From positions 1 to 64,000 of the forward strand of contig NZ_JAQFVF010000005.1 of the NCBI RefSeq assembly GCF_027789125.1: a DNA stretch of 64,000 bases. Reading direction: 5' to 3'. The translations under genes were made by a program, and so were the position numbers. This document shows, piece by piece, positions 25,452-36,183 of the stretch (position 1 is its first letter; each line of letters begins with the position of its first letter). The notes beneath the pieces are model-generated. The model saw only the letters and a list, made by a program, of their open reading frames with translations, did no database searches and was not told where the DNA came from. The stretch is from Paenibacillus aestuarii (lineage in GTDB: Bacteria; Bacillota; Bacilli; Paenibacillales; NBRC-103111).

Positions 25452-25524
25452 TAAACTCGTATAACGTCAGGAATAGGGCCTGAAAGTTTCTACCCAAAAA
25501 CCTTAAATTTTTGGACTACGAGGA
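25452..25524 (+). ncRNA. Purine riboswitch aptamer, guanine class
   Basis: The conserved purine aptamer core is visible: P1 arm ACTCGTATAA at its start, the GTTTCTACCC junction, and GGACTACGAG closing P1. In the final GACTA segment the base at the ligand-pairing position is C, as in guanine/hypoxanthine-sensing members, not U as in adenine ones. It lies in the 5' leader of purE, as in B. subtilis. Downstream, TTAGAAT-CGCGC-ATTCTAA (about 25590-25608) and a later T run at about 25620-25626 probably form part of the terminator/antiterminator platform, though the exact fold was not resolved. Confidence 0.92.
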
Positions 25525-25688
25525 AGCGAATGCTGGGAACCATAGGAAGAGAGTGGTCTATTTGCATTCGGTTCTTTTGCTGTCCAGCGTTTAGAATCGC
25601 GCATTCTAACTCTGGGCATTTTTTGTTTGAACATGAATTGCAGCGTTGTTTTACAGACAATTTCTATAAAAAGGAAAGTGGGTTAATC

Positions 25689-26174
25689 ATGACAGTACGT
25701 GTTGGTGTCATTATGGGAAGCCAGTCGGATTGGGAAACGATGAAGCACGCCTGCGACATGCTGGATGAACTCGGTGTGCCTTATGAGAAGAAGGTCGTCT
25801 CCGCGCACAGAACGCCGGATCTTATGTTTGAATACGCGGCATCGGCAGCCGGTCGCGGCCTGCAGGTGATTATTGCCGGAGCGGGCGGTGCGGCTCATCT
25901 GCCAGGTATGGTAGCTGCCAAAACAGAGCTTCCGGTTATTGGCGTTCCGGTGAAGAGCTCGACGCTGAACGGTCTGGATTCCCTGCTCTCGATCGTGCAA
26001 ATGCCTGGCGGCATTCCGGTCGCTACGGTCGCCATCGGCAACGCCGGCGCAACGAATGCCGGACTGCTCGCGGCACAGATTCTCGGAGCGTTCGATTCGG
26101 AGCTGCAAGCAAAGATCCGAGCGCGCCGCGAGCGGATTGCGCAAACGGTCGTAGAAAGCAGTGACCTGTCATGA
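25689..26174 (+). CDS. purE: N5-carboxyaminoimidazole ribonucleotide mutase
   Basis: Class I PurE, 161 residues, converting N5-CAIR to CAIR in IMP synthesis. The SQSDWETM loop and SAHRTPDLM active-site segment are at residues about 13-20 and 41-49, with the [10 protein letters not shown]-type loop (here [11 protein letters not shown]) following. The start is ATG 25689 with AAAGGAAAGTGGG upstream; an in-frame extension to 25530 lies in the riboswitch leader and is rejected. It is the first gene of the operon and overlaps purK by four bases. Confidence 0.96.
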   Translation: MTVRVGVIMGSQSDWETMKHACDMLDELGVPYEKKVVSAHRTPDLMFEYAASAAGRGLQVIIAGAGGAAHLPGMVAAKTELPVIGVPVKSSTLNGLDSLLSIVQMPGGIPVATVAIGNAGATNAGLLAAQILGAFDSELQAKIRARRERIAQTVVESSDLS

Positions 26175-27343
26175 CAAGCACTAACGGTAATGTCATCAAG
26201 CCCGGCAGCACGATCGGCGTGCTGGGCGGCGGCCAGCTGGGCCGGATGCTCGCTTTAGCCGGACGCAACATGGGGTATCGCTTCGTGACGCTCGATCCGA
26301 CGGAGGACGCGCCTTGCGGCCAAGTGGCGGATGAGCAGATTCTGGCCGGCTACGACGATGTTGAGGCGGCTCGCAAGCTGGCTGACAAGTCGGACGTCAT
26401 CACCTACGAATTCGAGAACGTCGACGCCCACGTGACGGACATCTTGATGAAAGAATCCTATGTTCCGCAGGGAAGCCAACTTTTATACACAACGCAGCAT
26501 CGGCTGCGCGAAAAGAGAGCGATCGAAGCGGCGGGCGTGCCTGTAGCGCCGTACGCCGAGATCGGCAGCGCCGATCAGCTCCGCGAGGCTGTAGAGCGCT
26601 TCGGCACGCCATGCGTGCTCAAAACAGCGACCGGCGGCTACGACGGCAAAGGCCAGTGGGTCATCCGCTCGCTAGATGAGGTCACGGAAGCTTACGAGAC
26701 GCTCAGCCGGGCGAAGACGGAGCTGGTTCTCGAACAATTCATTCATTTTGATAAGGAATTATCCGTCATTGCAGCAAGAAGTCCCCGTGGTGAGGTGAAA
26801 GCTTTTCCCGCCGCGGAAAATATACATGTGCATAACATTTTGCACCAGTCGATCGTCCCCGCCCGCATCCCTGCGGATGTGCAGCAGGAAGCGGAGCAGC
26901 TGGCGATCCGCATCGCCGAATCGCTCGGCGTTATCGGGCTGATCGCCGTCGAGATGTTTTTGACCAAGAACGGTCAAATCTATGTGAACGAGCTGGCGCC
27001 TCGCCCGCACAATTCCGGCCACTACACGATGGAAGCGTGCCGCACCTCACAGTTCGAGCAGCATGTGCGCGCCATCTGCAACCTGCCGCTCGGCTCAACC
27101 GAGCTGCTGACGCCGGTTGTCATGGTGAACGTGCTCGGCGAACATATGGCGCCGCTGTTGGAGAAGGTCGATGCAACGGGCTTCCTCGAAGACGAGGAGC
27201 TGGGCATTAGCGCGAAGGTTCATCTCTACGGTAAACTGGAAGCGAAAGAAAAACGCAAGATGGGTCACATCAATTTGCTTGTGCGCGATGTGAATCAAGC
27301 GCAAGCTTGGATAGACTGCACTGGCATTTGGAAAAGTAAGTAA
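26171..27343 (+). CDS. purK: N5-carboxyaminoimidazole ribonucleotide synthetase
   Basis: ATP-grasp enzyme, 390 residues, making N5-CAIR from AIR, bicarbonate and ATP, the substrate of PurE. N-terminal [17 protein letters not shown], the ATP-grasp segment [12 protein letters not shown], and the metal-binding [12 protein letters not shown] are present. Start ATG overlaps the purE stop (ATGA), so the pair is translationally coupled. Length is normal. Confidence 0.96.
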   Translation: MTSTNGNVIKPGSTIGVLGGGQLGRMLALAGRNMGYRFVTLDPTEDAPCGQVADEQILAGYDDVEAARKLADKSDVITYEFENVDAHVTDILMKESYVPQGSQLLYTTQHRLREKRAIEAAGVPVAPYAEIGSADQLREAVERFGTPCVLKTATGGYDGKGQWVIRSLDEVTEAYETLSRAKTELVLEQFIHFDKELSVIAARSPRGEVKAFPAAENIHVHNILHQSIVPARIPADVQQEAEQLAIRIAESLGVIGLIAVEMFLTKNGQIYVNELAPRPHNSGHYTMEACRTSQFEQHVRAICNLPLGSTELLTPVVMVNVLGEHMAPLLEKVDATGFLEDEELGISAKVHLYGKLEAKEKRKMGHINLLVRDVNQAQAWIDCTGIWKSK

Positions 27344-27368
27344 AAGAGATAAACGGAGGAACGGCAAA

Positions 27369-28661
27369 ATGATCGAACGTTATACCCGCCCGGAAATGGC
27401 GCGCATCTGGACAGAGGAAAACAAATTCAAAGCATGGCTTGAGGTGGAAATCCTCTCCTGTGAAGCTTGGTCGGAGCTCGGCGTTATTCCTAAGGAAGAT
27501 GTGCAAGTGATGCGCGAAAAAGCAAGCTTCAACATCGACCGCATTTATGAAATCGAGCAAGAAACTCGTCACGACGTGATCGCTTTTACAAGAGCGGTGT
27601 CCGAGACGCTTGGGCCTGAACGCAAATGGGTTCACTATGGTTTGACTTCCACAGACGTTGTCGATACGGCGCTCGGTTACTTGCTGAGACAAGCCAATGA
27701 AATCATTGAAAAAGATATTCAGAACTTTATAGAGATTTTGAAAGAAAAAGCCATTCAGTATAAACATACAGCGATGATGGGTAGAACACATGGCGTGCAC
27801 GCAGAACCGACAACTTTCGGGTTGAAAATGGCGCTGTGGTACGAAGAAATGAAACGCAACTTGGAGCGCTTCCGTTTTGCAGCGGACGGTGTGCAATATG
27901 GCAAAATCTCCGGCGCGGTCGGTACATATGCCAACATTGATCCGTTCGTAGAGCAATACGTATGCGGCAAACTGGGCACGAAGGCGGCTCCGATCTCGAC
28001 GCAAACGCTGCAGCGCGACCGTCATGCGGAGTATATGGCAACATTGGCGCTGGTCGCTACCTCGCTGGATAAGTTCGCGACGGAAATCCGCGCGCTGCAG
28101 AAGAGCGAGTTCCGCGAAGTGGAAGAACCGTTTGCTAAAGGTCAAAAGGGTTCCTCCGCAATGCCGCACAAGCGCAACCCGATCGGCTGCGAAAGCATCT
28201 CCGGCTTGTCCCGTGTCATTCGCGGACATATGGTTTCCGCTTACGAGAACGTGACGCTCTGGCATGAGCGCGATATTTCGCACTCCTCGGTAGAACGTAT
28301 TATTTTGCCGGATGCTACGCAGCTGCTCAACTACATGTTGAACCGTCTGGGCAACATTATTAAGAACTTGACGGTATTCCCTGAAAATATGAAGCGCAAT
28401 ATGCGCAGCACCTATGATGTTCCATTCTCCGGACGTGTGATGACGAAGCTGATCGACAAAGGCTTCAGCCGTGAACAAGCGTACGATACCGTGCAGCCAA
28501 GAGCGATGCAGGCTTGGGAAGAGCAGCGTTCCTTCCGCGAGATCGTGGAGAATGCTTCGGTCATTACGGAAGTGTTAAGCGCGGAAGAGATTGCCGATTG
28601 CTTCGATCCTAGCTGGCACTTGAAGCATGTGGATACGATTTTTGACCGACTCGGATTGTAA
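27369..28661 (+). CDS. purB: Adenylosuccinate lyase
   Basis: Fumarase/aspartase-superfamily lyase, 430 residues, acting twice in purine synthesis: on SAICAR in the IMP pathway and on adenylosuccinate on the way to AMP. The flexible signature loop [11 protein letters not shown] and [16 protein letters not shown] are intact, with N-terminal [10 protein letters not shown] typical of the Bacillus enzyme. ACGGAGGAACGG precedes the ATG. The spacing of 25 bases from purK indicates the same operon. Confidence 0.96.
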   Translation: MIERYTRPEMARIWTEENKFKAWLEVEILSCEAWSELGVIPKEDVQVMREKASFNIDRIYEIEQETRHDVIAFTRAVSETLGPERKWVHYGLTSTDVVDTALGYLLRQANEIIEKDIQNFIEILKEKAIQYKHTAMMGRTHGVHAEPTTFGLKMALWYEEMKRNLERFRFAADGVQYGKISGAVGTYANIDPFVEQYVCGKLGTKAAPISTQTLQRDRHAEYMATLALVATSLDKFATEIRALQKSEFREVEEPFAKGQKGSSAMPHKRNPIGCESISGLSRVIRGHMVSAYENVTLWHERDISHSSVERIILPDATQLLNYMLNRLGNIIKNLTVFPENMKRNMRSTYDVPFSGRVMTKLIDKGFSREQAYDTVQPRAMQAWEEQRSFREIVENASVITEVLSAEEIADCFDPSWHLKHVDTIFDRLGL

Positions 28662-28732
28662 TAGATTGTGATTCGTCTGGACGATCTGCCGTCGCATGGG
28701 GGCGGTTAACTTTATGAGGGGACGTGTTCGGC

Positions 28733-29623
28733 TTGGCAAGCAACATTCTTGATTCCGCGACAGAGCTCATTAAAGCGCCTTTAGTGCACAAAGGCAAAGT
28801 GCGTGAGCTGTATGATTTGGGCGAGACGTTTTTGATCGTGGTGACGGACCGGATTTCCGCGTTTGATTATATTTTAAAGCCTGGTGTGCCTGACAAAGGG
28901 TACGTGCTGAATACGCTGAGCAAATATTGGTTCGATGTCACCAGCGGGTACATGAGCAACCACATCGTCCATACGGACGTGGAACTGCTGCAAGATGTCA
29001 TCCCTGATGCAGCAGCCAGAGAGCTGCTGAAGGACCGGATCATCGTAGCTAAAAAAGCGGAACGCATCTCCATCGAGTGCGTAGTGCGCGGTTACATCAC
29101 CGGCAACGGCTGGAGACAGTACGAGCAAACCGGTGAAATCAACGGACGCAAGCTGCCGGAAGGTCTGCGCAAAAATCAGCGCCTCGAGCATCCGATTTTC
29201 ACGCCTGCCGCGAAGAACGATGTCGGTCACGATGAGGACATCTCGGTGGAGCAGATGTGCAAACTCATTGGCGAGGAGCTGACTTACCAGCTGCAGGAGC
29301 GCAGCATCATGCTCTACACGCTAGCACACTCCATCTGCGAGCAGAAGGGCATTATTTTGGCGGATACGAAGTTTGAATTCGGAATCTATGGGGGAGAACT
29401 CATCATCATTGATGAAATTTTCACGCCGGATTCCTCGCGTTACTGGTCGCAGGACAAATATGCGCTGGATATCGAGATCGACTCGATGGACAAAGAGCCG
29501 GTGCGCACGTACCTAGCCAATTCCGGCTGGGACAAAAACAGTGAGCCCAACGAGCTTCCGGCTGCGGTCGTGGAAGAGACGTCGGCGAGATATAGAGAGA
29601 TTTTACGCAGGATTGTGGAGTAG
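28733..29623 (+). CDS. purC: SAICAR synthetase
   Basis: Joins CAIR with aspartate to form SAICAR. HKGKVRELYDLG near the N terminus, VVTDRISAFDYIL, SIECVVRGYITGNGW and the late DEIFTPDSSRYW are classic. About 296 residues makes it the longer PurC type, against about 240 in B. subtilis. The start is uncertain: TTG 28733 stands 11 bases after GAGGGG, while GTG 28724 is only two bases from it, so I favour TTG. A 71-base gap separates it from purB. Confidence 0.93.
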   Translation: MASNILDSATELIKAPLVHKGKVRELYDLGETFLIVVTDRISAFDYILKPGVPDKGYVLNTLSKYWFDVTSGYMSNHIVHTDVELLQDVIPDAAARELLKDRIIVAKKAERISIECVVRGYITGNGWRQYEQTGEINGRKLPEGLRKNQRLEHPIFTPAAKNDVGHDEDISVEQMCKLIGEELTYQLQERSIMLYTLAHSICEQKGIILADTKFEFGIYGGELIIIDEIFTPDSSRYWSQDKYALDIEIDSMDKEPVRTYLANSGWDKNSEPNELPAAVVEETSARYREILRRIVE

Positions 29624-29693
29624 GTCAACTTAGCGCTATCAACGCGTTTACCCATATATACGCTTCACCGAACTTTAAGGAGGAGAGAAACGA

Positions 29694-29933
29694 ATGAAAG
29701 CAACCGTTTATGTGACAATTAAACAGAACGTTTTGGACGTACAAGGAACTGCGGTACAAGGAGCTCTACATTCAATGGGTTTTGAAGAAGTAGGTAAGGT
29801 GCGCATCGGGAAGTATTTGGAGCTGGATCTGGATACAACCGATAAAGCGGAAGCGGAAGCGCGTGTGAAGGCGATGTGCGAGAAACTGCTTGCCAATACG
29901 GTTATCGAAGATTACCGCTACGAGCTGGCGTAA
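29694..29933 (+). CDS. purS: FGAM synthase subunit PurS
   Basis: 79-residue small subunit that bridges PurL and PurQ in the three-part FGAM synthase of Gram-positive bacteria. It begins [20 protein letters not shown] and ends IEDYRYELA, both typical of PurS. AAGGAGGAG precedes the ATG. Encoded directly before purQ and purL, as expected for the complex. Confidence 0.95.
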   Translation: MKATVYVTIKQNVLDVQGTAVQGALHSMGFEEVGKVRIGKYLELDLDTTDKAEAEARVKAMCEKLLANTVIEDYRYELA

Positions 29934-29959
29934 CCACACCATTGAAGGGAGAGAGCGTC

Positions 29960-30655
29960 ATGAATTTTGCGGTTCTCGTATTTCCGGGATCGAACTGCGA
30001 CATCGATTGCTACAAAGCGATCGAAGATACAATCGGGCAGCCGGTTGAGTACGTATGGCATACAGCTGATGACTTGTCCAAATACGATTGCATCCTCGTG
30101 CCAGGCGGATTTTCTTATGGAGACTACCTGCGCTGTGGAGCAATCGCACAATTTGCGAATGTGATGAAGGCCGTTGTGAAAGCAGCGGAAGAAGGCAAAT
30201 ACATTCTCGGCATCTGCAACGGATTCCAGGTTTTGACAGAAGCTAGATTGCTGCCGGGAGCGCTGCTCCGCAACAACGGCATGAAGTTCCGCTGTCACCA
30301 AGCGGTGCTGCGCGTCGAAAACAATGCGACTCCTTTTACCCGTGACTATGCGGAAGGCGAACTGATCAACATCCCGATCGCTCACGGCGAAGGCAACTAC
30401 TACTGTGACGATGCTACATTAAAAGAACTGCAAGAGAACAAGCAAATCGTGTTCCGATACGAAGCGGGCAACAACCCGAACGGTTCCTTGGACGATATCG
30501 CCGGCATTTGCAATAAAGCGGGCAACGTAGTAGGTATGATGCCGCATCCAGAGCGTGCTATTCATGAGATTCTCGGATCTGCGGACGGAAAAAGAATGTT
30601 TACATCGATTTTAAGCACTTGGAGGGAGAAACATGGCGCAGCAGCTATCCGCTAA
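29960..30655 (+). CDS. purQ: FGAM synthase glutaminase subunit PurQ
   Basis: Class I glutamine amidotransferase, 231 residues, supplying ammonia to Pur[12 protein letters not shown] at the N terminus, the nucleophile Cys in [12 protein letters not shown], and the His/Glu pair in PHPERA are visible. ATG 29960 with AAGGGAGAGAG is the start; an extension to 29876 overlaps purS and is rejected. It overlaps purL by 23 bases. Confidence 0.96.
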   Translation: MNFAVLVFPGSNCDIDCYKAIEDTIGQPVEYVWHTADDLSKYDCILVPGGFSYGDYLRCGAIAQFANVMKAVVKAAEEGKYILGICNGFQVLTEARLLPGALLRNNGMKFRCHQAVLRVENNATPFTRDYAEGELINIPIAHGEGNYYCDDATLKELQENKQIVFRYEAGNNPNGSLDDIAGICNKAGNVVGMMPHPERAIHEILGSADGKRMFTSILSTWREKHGAAAIR

Positions 30656-32876
30656 GGAACCAACAGCCGAGCAAATCGCAGAGCAGAAAATTTACAAACA
30701 GATGGGCGTAACCGACGACGAGTATGCCAAAATCTGCGGCTTCCTCGGACGCAATCCGAACTATGTGGAGATCGGCGTATTCAGCGTCATGTGGTCCGAA
30801 CATTGCTCTTATAAAAATTCCAAACCTGTACTCCGCAAGTTCCCGACGACAGGACCGCGGGTCCTGATGGGACCAGGTGAAGGCGCAGGGATCGTTGATA
30901 TCGGCGACAATCAAGCCGTCGTGTTCAAAATCGAAAGCCACAACCACCCTTCGGCGATTGAGCCTTATCAAGGCGCAGCGACGGGTGTGGGCGGGATTAT
31001 CCGCGATATTTTCTCCATGGGCGCGCGTCCCGTTGCCTTGCTGAACTCGCTACGTTTCGGCAAGCTGCAAAACGATCGCGTGAAGTATTTGTTCGAGCAC
31101 GTCGTGTCTGGTATTGCCGGTTACGGTAACTGCATCGGCATTCCGACGGTCGGCGGCGAAGTGATGTTCGACGAGAGCTACGAGGGTAACCCGCTCGTCA
31201 ATGCGATGTGCGTCGGTCTCATCGACCACGACAAAATCCAGCGCGGCGTTGCCAAAGGCGTAGGCAATCCGGTGTTCTACGTCGGTCCGGCGACAGGCCG
31301 CGATGGGATCCACGGCGCGACGTTCGCGTCCGAGGAACTGACGGCGGAATCCGAAGCGAAGCGCCCGGCTGTACAAGTGGGCGATCCGTTCATGGAGAAG
31401 CTCGTGCTGGAAGCGTGCTTGGAGTTAATCGATTCCGGCATCGTGCTCGGGATTCAAGATATGGGCGCAGCGGGGCTGACATGCTCCAGCGCCGAGATGG
31501 CAAGTAAAGCGGGCAACGGCATGGAGCTTTACCTCGATGAGGTGCCGCAGCGCGAAGATGGCATGACAGCGTATGAAATGATGCTGTCCGAGTCGCAAGA
31601 GCGCATGCTGTTCGTCGTGGAGCCGCATCATGAGGCGCAAGCCAAAGGTATTTTTGAGCGCTGGGGCTTGCACTGCGCCAAAGTCGGCAAGGTGACCGAT
31701 GACGGTCGCCTGCGGTTAATCCACCACGGCGAGGTCGTGGGTGACATGCCTGTAGGGGCACTGGTTGACGAGTGCCCGGTTTACAATAAGCCAAGCGCAG
31801 TGCCGGCTTATTACGAAGCGAACGCATCCATCGATACGACTCGTTACCCAGAGGTAACGGAGCTGACGGATGCGCTGAAAGCGGTGCTCGCGTCTCCGAC
31901 GGTAGCGAGCAAAGAGTGGGTGTACAACCAGTATGACTACATGGTTCGTACAGATACAGCCGTGCGCCCGGGTTCGGACGCAGCAGTCGTCACGATTCGC
32001 GGCACTCGCAAGGGCCTCGCGATGACGACCGACTGTAACGGGCGCTATGTGTACCTCGATCCGGAAGTCGGCGGACGGATCGCCGTTTCGGAAGCGGCGC
32101 GCAACGTCGTATGCTCCGGCGCTGAGCCGCTGGCCATTACGGATAACCTGAACTTCGGTTCTCCGGAGAAACCAGATATTTTCTGGCAGTTGGAAAAAGC
32201 GACAGACGGTATGGCGGAAGCTTGCCGCGTGCTGGAAGCTCCGGTTATCGGCGGTAACGTGTCGCTTTACAATGAGAATGCCAAAGGCGCGATTTACCCG
32301 ACACCGGTGATCGGGATGGTCGGTCTGGTGCACGACATCGACCACATTACGACTCAAGCTTTTAAAAACGAAGGCGACATTATCATCCTGCTGGGCGAGA
32401 CGAAAGCGGAGCTCGGCGGCAGTGAATTCCAATATGTACTCCACGGTGTGACCGAAGGACGTCCTCCAGAGCTGGACTTGGCTGTAGAGAAACGTTTGCA
32501 AGGCGCAGTGCTAAGAGCGATTCAAGAAGGCCTGGTCGCTTCGGCGCATGACCTTTCTGAAGGCGGTCTGGCTGCAGCCTTGGCCGAGAGCTGCATCAGC
32601 GGCCATCTAGGCGCGCAAGTAGCGGTGACAACAGAGCTGCGCGCAGACTTCGCGCTGTTCAGCGAAAGCCAATCCCGGATTTTGCTGACTGCAGCTCCGG
32701 ACAAAGCGGATGCTTTGAAGCAATGGATCGCTTCCCAAGGCGTGCCATATCAAGAAATCGGAACAGTGACAGGTGCAGAGCTGAAAATTGCCGTAAATGG
32801 CGAGCAGCGAATCCAGTCTGCGGTTAGCGAGCTGGAAAAGGTCTGGAAGGATGCGATTCCATGTCTAATGGCGTAA
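30633..32876 (+). CDS. purL: FGAM synthase large subunit PurL
   Basis: ATP-dependent catalytic subunit of phosphoribosylformylglycinamidine synthase, 747 residues, the short Bacillus-type PurL that works with PurS and PurQ. Landmarks are [36 protein letters not shown] and the central [17 protein letters not shown]; the second half repeats the fold ([29 protein letters not shown]). It starts inside purQ behind TTGGAGGGAG and overlaps purF by 16 bases. Confidence 0.97.
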   Translation: MAQQLSAKEPTAEQIAEQKIYKQMGVTDDEYAKICGFLGRNPNYVEIGVFSVMWSEHCSYKNSKPVLRKFPTTGPRVLMGPGEGAGIVDIGDNQAVVFKIESHNHPSAIEPYQGAATGVGGIIRDIFSMGARPVALLNSLRFGKLQNDRVKYLFEHVVSGIAGYGNCIGIPTVGGEVMFDESYEGNPLVNAMCVGLIDHDKIQRGVAKGVGNPVFYVGPATGRDGIHGATFASEELTAESEAKRPAVQVGDPFMEKLVLEACLELIDSGIVLGIQDMGAAGLTCSSAEMASKAGNGMELYLDEVPQREDGMTAYEMMLSESQERMLFVVEPHHEAQAKGIFERWGLHCAKVGKVTDDGRLRLIHHGEVVGDMPVGALVDECPVYNKPSAVPAYYEANASIDTTRYPEVTELTDALKAVLASPTVASKEWVYNQYDYMVRTDTAVRPGSDAAVVTIRGTRKGLAMTTDCNGRYVYLDPEVGGRIAVSEAARNVVCSGAEPLAITDNLNFGSPEKPDIFWQLEKATDGMAEACRVLEAPVIGGNVSLYNENAKGAIYPTPVIGMVGLVHDIDHITTQAFKNEGDIIILLGETKAELGGSEFQYVLHGVTEGRPPELDLAVEKRLQGAVLRAIQEGLVASAHDLSEGGLAAALAESCISGHLGAQVAVTTELRADFALFSESQSRILLTAAPDKADALKQWIASQGVPYQEIGTVTGAELKIAVNGEQRIQSAVSELEKVWKDAIPCLMA

Positions 32877-34393
32877 AACAAACCGCGGCCCTAAAGCTTC
32901 CTGCTGCGCCTAAGGTCGAGCTCGGCCAAGGGCAGCATGAGCTTTGGACAGGGGATTATTACAACGAAGGTATTGGCGGCCATGGCGGAATGTTCGACAA
33001 GCTGAATGAAGAGTGCGGGGTGTTCGGGGTGTTCGGTCATCCCGACGCTTCCTCTCTTTGTTATTACGGACTTCACGCGCTGCAGCACCGCGGACAGGAA
33101 AGCGCCGGCATCTGCACGTCAGATGGCGAGAAGTTTAACTACTACCGCGGCATGGGATTGGCGAAGGAAGTATTTAACAGCGAGACGCTGCCACCACTGA
33201 AGGGGTCTACAGCGATCGCACATGTCCGTTATTCAACGGCGGGCGAAAGCAAGCTGGCGAATGCGCAGCCGCTCGTGTTCAAATATCGCGAAGGCGACTT
33301 GGCGATTGCGACCAACGGCAACCTGGACAACGCGAACATTATCAAACGCGAGCTCGAGCGGAAGGGCTCAATCTTTCAGACGACCAGCGATACGGAAGTG
33401 CTGGCGCACCTGATTGCTCGTTCCGAGCACGATGACATTGTCGACGCGGTGAAAGCCGCGTTAAAACAAGTGATCGGCGGCTTCGCCTTCCTCATTATGA
33501 CGAAGGATAAGCTGATCGCGGCGCTCGATCCGAACGGCTTGCGTCCGTTCATGATCGGCCGGCTCGGCGACGCGTATTTGTTCGCTTCGGAGTCCTGCGC
33601 GTTCGACGCGGTCGGGGGCGAATATTTCCGCGATGTGCAGCCGGGCGAGCTGCTTGTGCTGGACCGCGACGGCTTCCATGAAGACCGCTTCGCTGAAAGC
33701 GGCAAGCGCTCGATCTGCGCGATGGAGTACATCTACTTCGCCCGCCCGGATAGCGACATCGATGCGATCAATATCCATTCGGCGCGCAAGCGGATGGGCA
33801 AGCGCCTGGCGATGGAAGCGTTCGTGGACGCGGATGTCGTGACTGGCGTGCCGGATTCGAGCATTTCTGCGGCCATCGGCTTTGCCGAGCAGACGGGCAT
33901 CCCGTACGAGCTGGGTCTGATCAAGAACCGCTACACGGGCCGTACGTTCATTCAACCGAGCCAAGAGCTGCGGGAGCAAGGGGTCAAAATGAAGCTGAGC
34001 GCCGTGCGCAAAGTCGTCGAAGGCAAGCGCGTCGTCATGATTGACGATTCGATCGTTCGCGGCACGACGAGCCTGCGGATCGTGAATCTGCTGCGCGAGG
34101 CGGGTGCGACGGAAGTGCATGTGCGCATTTCTTCGCCGCCTTTTATGAACCCGTGCTATTACGGCATCGACACGCCTGACCGCAAAGAGCTGATCGCGGC
34201 GATGAATTCCATCGAAGAGATCCGTAAGGCGATCAATGCGGACTCGCTGCATTTTCTCACGCAGGACGGGCTGCTTGATTCGATCGGGCAGGGCGCGGCA
34301 GGCGCGGAAAGCGGCTACTGCATGGCCTGCTTCAACAACAATTATCCGACGGAGATTGTGGATACGGGCAAAGTGGGCTGCGCTTGCGATTAA
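32861..34393 (+). CDS. purF: Amidophosphoribosyltransferase
   Basis: Committed step of purine synthesis: PRPP plus glutamine to phosphoribosylamine. The Ntn-type glutaminase nucleophile is Cys52 in NEECGVFG, so a 51-residue leader must be removed, much longer than the 11-residue propeptide of B. subtilis. [16 protein letters not shown] follows. The PRPP loop is [14 protein letters not shown], and Fe-S cysteines are in NPCYYGID and GYCMACF. ATG 32861 overlaps purL by 16 bases; an internal ATG at 32990 would give a short 8-residue propeptide and remains possible. Confidence 0.95.
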   Translation: MSNGVKQTAALKLPAAPKVELGQGQHELWTGDYYNEGIGGHGGMFDKLNEECGVFGVFGHPDASSLCYYGLHALQHRGQESAGICTSDGEKFNYYRGMGLAKEVFNSETLPPLKGSTAIAHVRYSTAGESKLANAQPLVFKYREGDLAIATNGNLDNANIIKRELERKGSIFQTTSDTEVLAHLIARSEHDDIVDAVKAALKQVIGGFAFLIMTKDKLIAALDPNGLRPFMIGRLGDAYLFASESCAFDAVGGEYFRDVQPGELLVLDRDGFHEDRFAESGKRSICAMEYIYFARPDSDIDAINIHSARKRMGKRLAMEAFVDADVVTGVPDSSISAAIGFAEQTGIPYELGLIKNRYTGRTFIQPSQELREQGVKMKLSAVRKVVEGKRVVMIDDSIVRGTTSLRIVNLLREAGATEVHVRISSPPFMNPCYYGIDTPDRKELIAAMNSIEEIRKAINADSLHFLTQDGLLDSIGQGAAGAESGYCMACFNNNYPTEIVDTGKVGCACD

Positions 34394-34470
34394 GCGTGAT
34401 TTTACAATAGATAAAAAGGGGTTGCGGTCCTAACCGCCCCCTACATACAATTCTAAGGAGTGATTGCTAA

Positions 34471-35511
34471 GTGTCGGATGCTTACAAAAAGGCCGGAGTC
34501 GATATCGCGGCGGGGAATGAAGCAGTAGAACGGATGAAGAAACACGTGAAACGGACGTTTCGTCCTGAAGTGTTGACCGATCTCGGCGGCTTCGGCGGGC
34601 TGTTCGGTTTGAATAAGGACAAATACGAGGAGCCTGTGCTCGTATCCGGTACGGACGGCGTGGGCACCAAGCTGAAAATCGCTTTTGCGATGGATAAGCA
34701 CGATACGATCGGGATCGATGCGGTTGCGATGTGCGTGAACGATATTATCGTTCAAGGCGCAGAGCCGCTTTTCTTCCTGGACTATCTGGCTTGCGATCGT
34801 GTCGTTCCAGAAAAAATCGAAGCGATTGTCAAAGGGATCGCTGACGGCTGCGCAGAGTCCGGTTGCGCGCTGATCGGTGGCGAAACGGCGGAAATGCCGG
34901 GCATGTATGCCTCGGGGGAGTATGATATTGCCGGCTTTACGGTAGGGATTGTCGATAAGAAAAAAATCATCGACGGCTCTACGATCCGTCCCGGAGACGT
35001 CGTTCTGGGCTTAGCTTCCAGCGGTGTGCACAGCAACGGGTTCTCTCTTGTGCGCAAACTGTTACTGGAAGACAAAGGATATACGCTTCAAGATCATGTG
35101 GAAGAGCTTGGCGATAAGCTCGGCAATGTGCTGCTGGAGCCGACAAGACTGTATGTGAAGCCTGTTCTCGGTATGCTGGAGGAAGTTGCCATTAAAGGTA
35201 TGGCGCACATTACAGGCGGCGGCTTTATTGAAAATATTCCGCGCGTCCTGCCAGATAACGTGAATGTAGAGATCCAGTACGGCTCCTGGCCGATCCTGCC
35301 GATCTTCGCTTTGATGCAGCGCGAGGGCGGTATCAGTAATAATGACATGTTCCGCACCTTTAACATGGGGATCGGAATGGTTGTCATCGTAGCTGCCGAT
35401 GATGCGGAGAAAGCGATCGCCGCTGCCGAGAAGCAGGGCGAGAAGGTTTACCGTCTCGGCGTCGTGACCGAAGGCGAGCGTGTCGTGACGTTCCAAGGAG
35501 CCGAGGTGTAA
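34471..35511 (+). CDS. purM: AIR synthetase
   Basis: Phosphoribosylformylglycinamidine cyclo-ligase, 346 residues, closing the imidazole ring of [47 protein letters not shown] and [12 protein letters not shown] are the family motifs. The start is GTG 34471 with CTAAGGAGTGA upstream. The 77-base gap after purF holds a GGGG-TTGCGGT/ACCGC-CCCC hairpin without a T run. Confidence 0.96.
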   Translation: MSDAYKKAGVDIAAGNEAVERMKKHVKRTFRPEVLTDLGGFGGLFGLNKDKYEEPVLVSGTDGVGTKLKIAFAMDKHDTIGIDAVAMCVNDIIVQGAEPLFFLDYLACDRVVPEKIEAIVKGIADGCAESGCALIGGETAEMPGMYASGEYDIAGFTVGIVDKKKIIDGSTIRPGDVVLGLASSGVHSNGFSLVRKLLLEDKGYTLQDHVEELGDKLGNVLLEPTRLYVKPVLGMLEEVAIKGMAHITGGGFIENIPRVLPDNVNVEIQYGSWPILPIFALMQREGGISNNDMFRTFNMGIGMVVIVAADDAEKAIAAAEKQGEKVYRLGVVTEGERVVTFQGAEV

Positions 35512-35515
35512 AGAC

Positions 35516-36127
35516 ATGCAGCCTTATCGGATTGCTGTGTTTGCCTCGGGCGGCGGCTCGAATTTTGGCGCTATCGTCGATCAGGTACAGAAGGGGAAGC
35601 TTGATGTCAGCATCGAGCTTCTTGTCTGTGACCGTCCGAACGCATTCGTGGTGGAACGCGCTAATGAGGCAAAGGTGCCTGTGTTTGCGTTCCGGCCGAA
35701 GGACTATGAGAGCCGCGAGGCGTACGAGGCAATCATCTTGCGCGAGCTGCGGGAGCGCCAGGTCGATCTGATCGTCATGGCCGGCTACATGCGGATCATT
35801 ACGAATGTGCTCGTTGAGCCTTATTATGGACGGATGATCAATGTGCACCCCTCCTTGCTTCCTTCATTCCCGGGCATACGGGCGGTCGAGCAAGCTGTGG
35901 AGTACGGCGTGAAGCAGACCGGGGTTACCGTGCATTTTGTCGATGGCGGGCTGGATTCCGGTCCAATCATCGCACAGCGCAGCGTGGAGATTCACGAGCA
36001 CGAGACGGTGGACTCGCTGTCCGAGCGCATTCATGCGGCAGAGCATGTGCTGCTTCCGCAGGTCATTCGCTGGTTGCGCGAAGGTCGTGTCAGTATGGAG
36101 GGGCGCAGGGTACGTGTGCGGCAGTAA
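35516..36127 (+). CDS. purN: GAR transformylase (formyl-THF dependent)
   Basis: Transfers a formyl group from 10-formyltetrahydrofolate to GAR, 203 residues. [13 protein letters not shown] at the N terminus, the catalytic [12 protein letters not shown] with Asn and His, and the Asp in [11 protein letters not shown] are intact. It starts four bases after purM with AAGGAGCCGAGG as binding site. The C-terminal tail beyond the core is basic and slightly variable, which is common. Confidence 0.96.
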   Translation: MQPYRIAVFASGGGSNFGAIVDQVQKGKLDVSIELLVCDRPNAFVVERANEAKVPVFAFRPKDYESREAYEAIILRELRERQVDLIVMAGYMRIITNVLVEPYYGRMINVHPSLLPSFPGIRAVEQAVEYGVKQTGVTVHFVDGGLDSGPIIAQRSVEIHEHETVDSLSERIHAAEHVLLPQVIRWLREGRVSMEGRRVRVRQ

Positions 36128-36183
36128 AGTCGGGTTATTTTGAACTTATATTAAATAAATCATTCTTTCTGGGAGGAACCATC

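Noticed and set aside
25530-25688. 53-residue N-terminal extension of PurE
   Set aside because: It lies in the riboswitch expression platform, has no binding site, and PurE homologues start at the MTVRVG position.
27270-28478. 402-codon minus-strand frame opposite purB
   Set aside because: The purB frame has full family motifs; the antisense translation has none.
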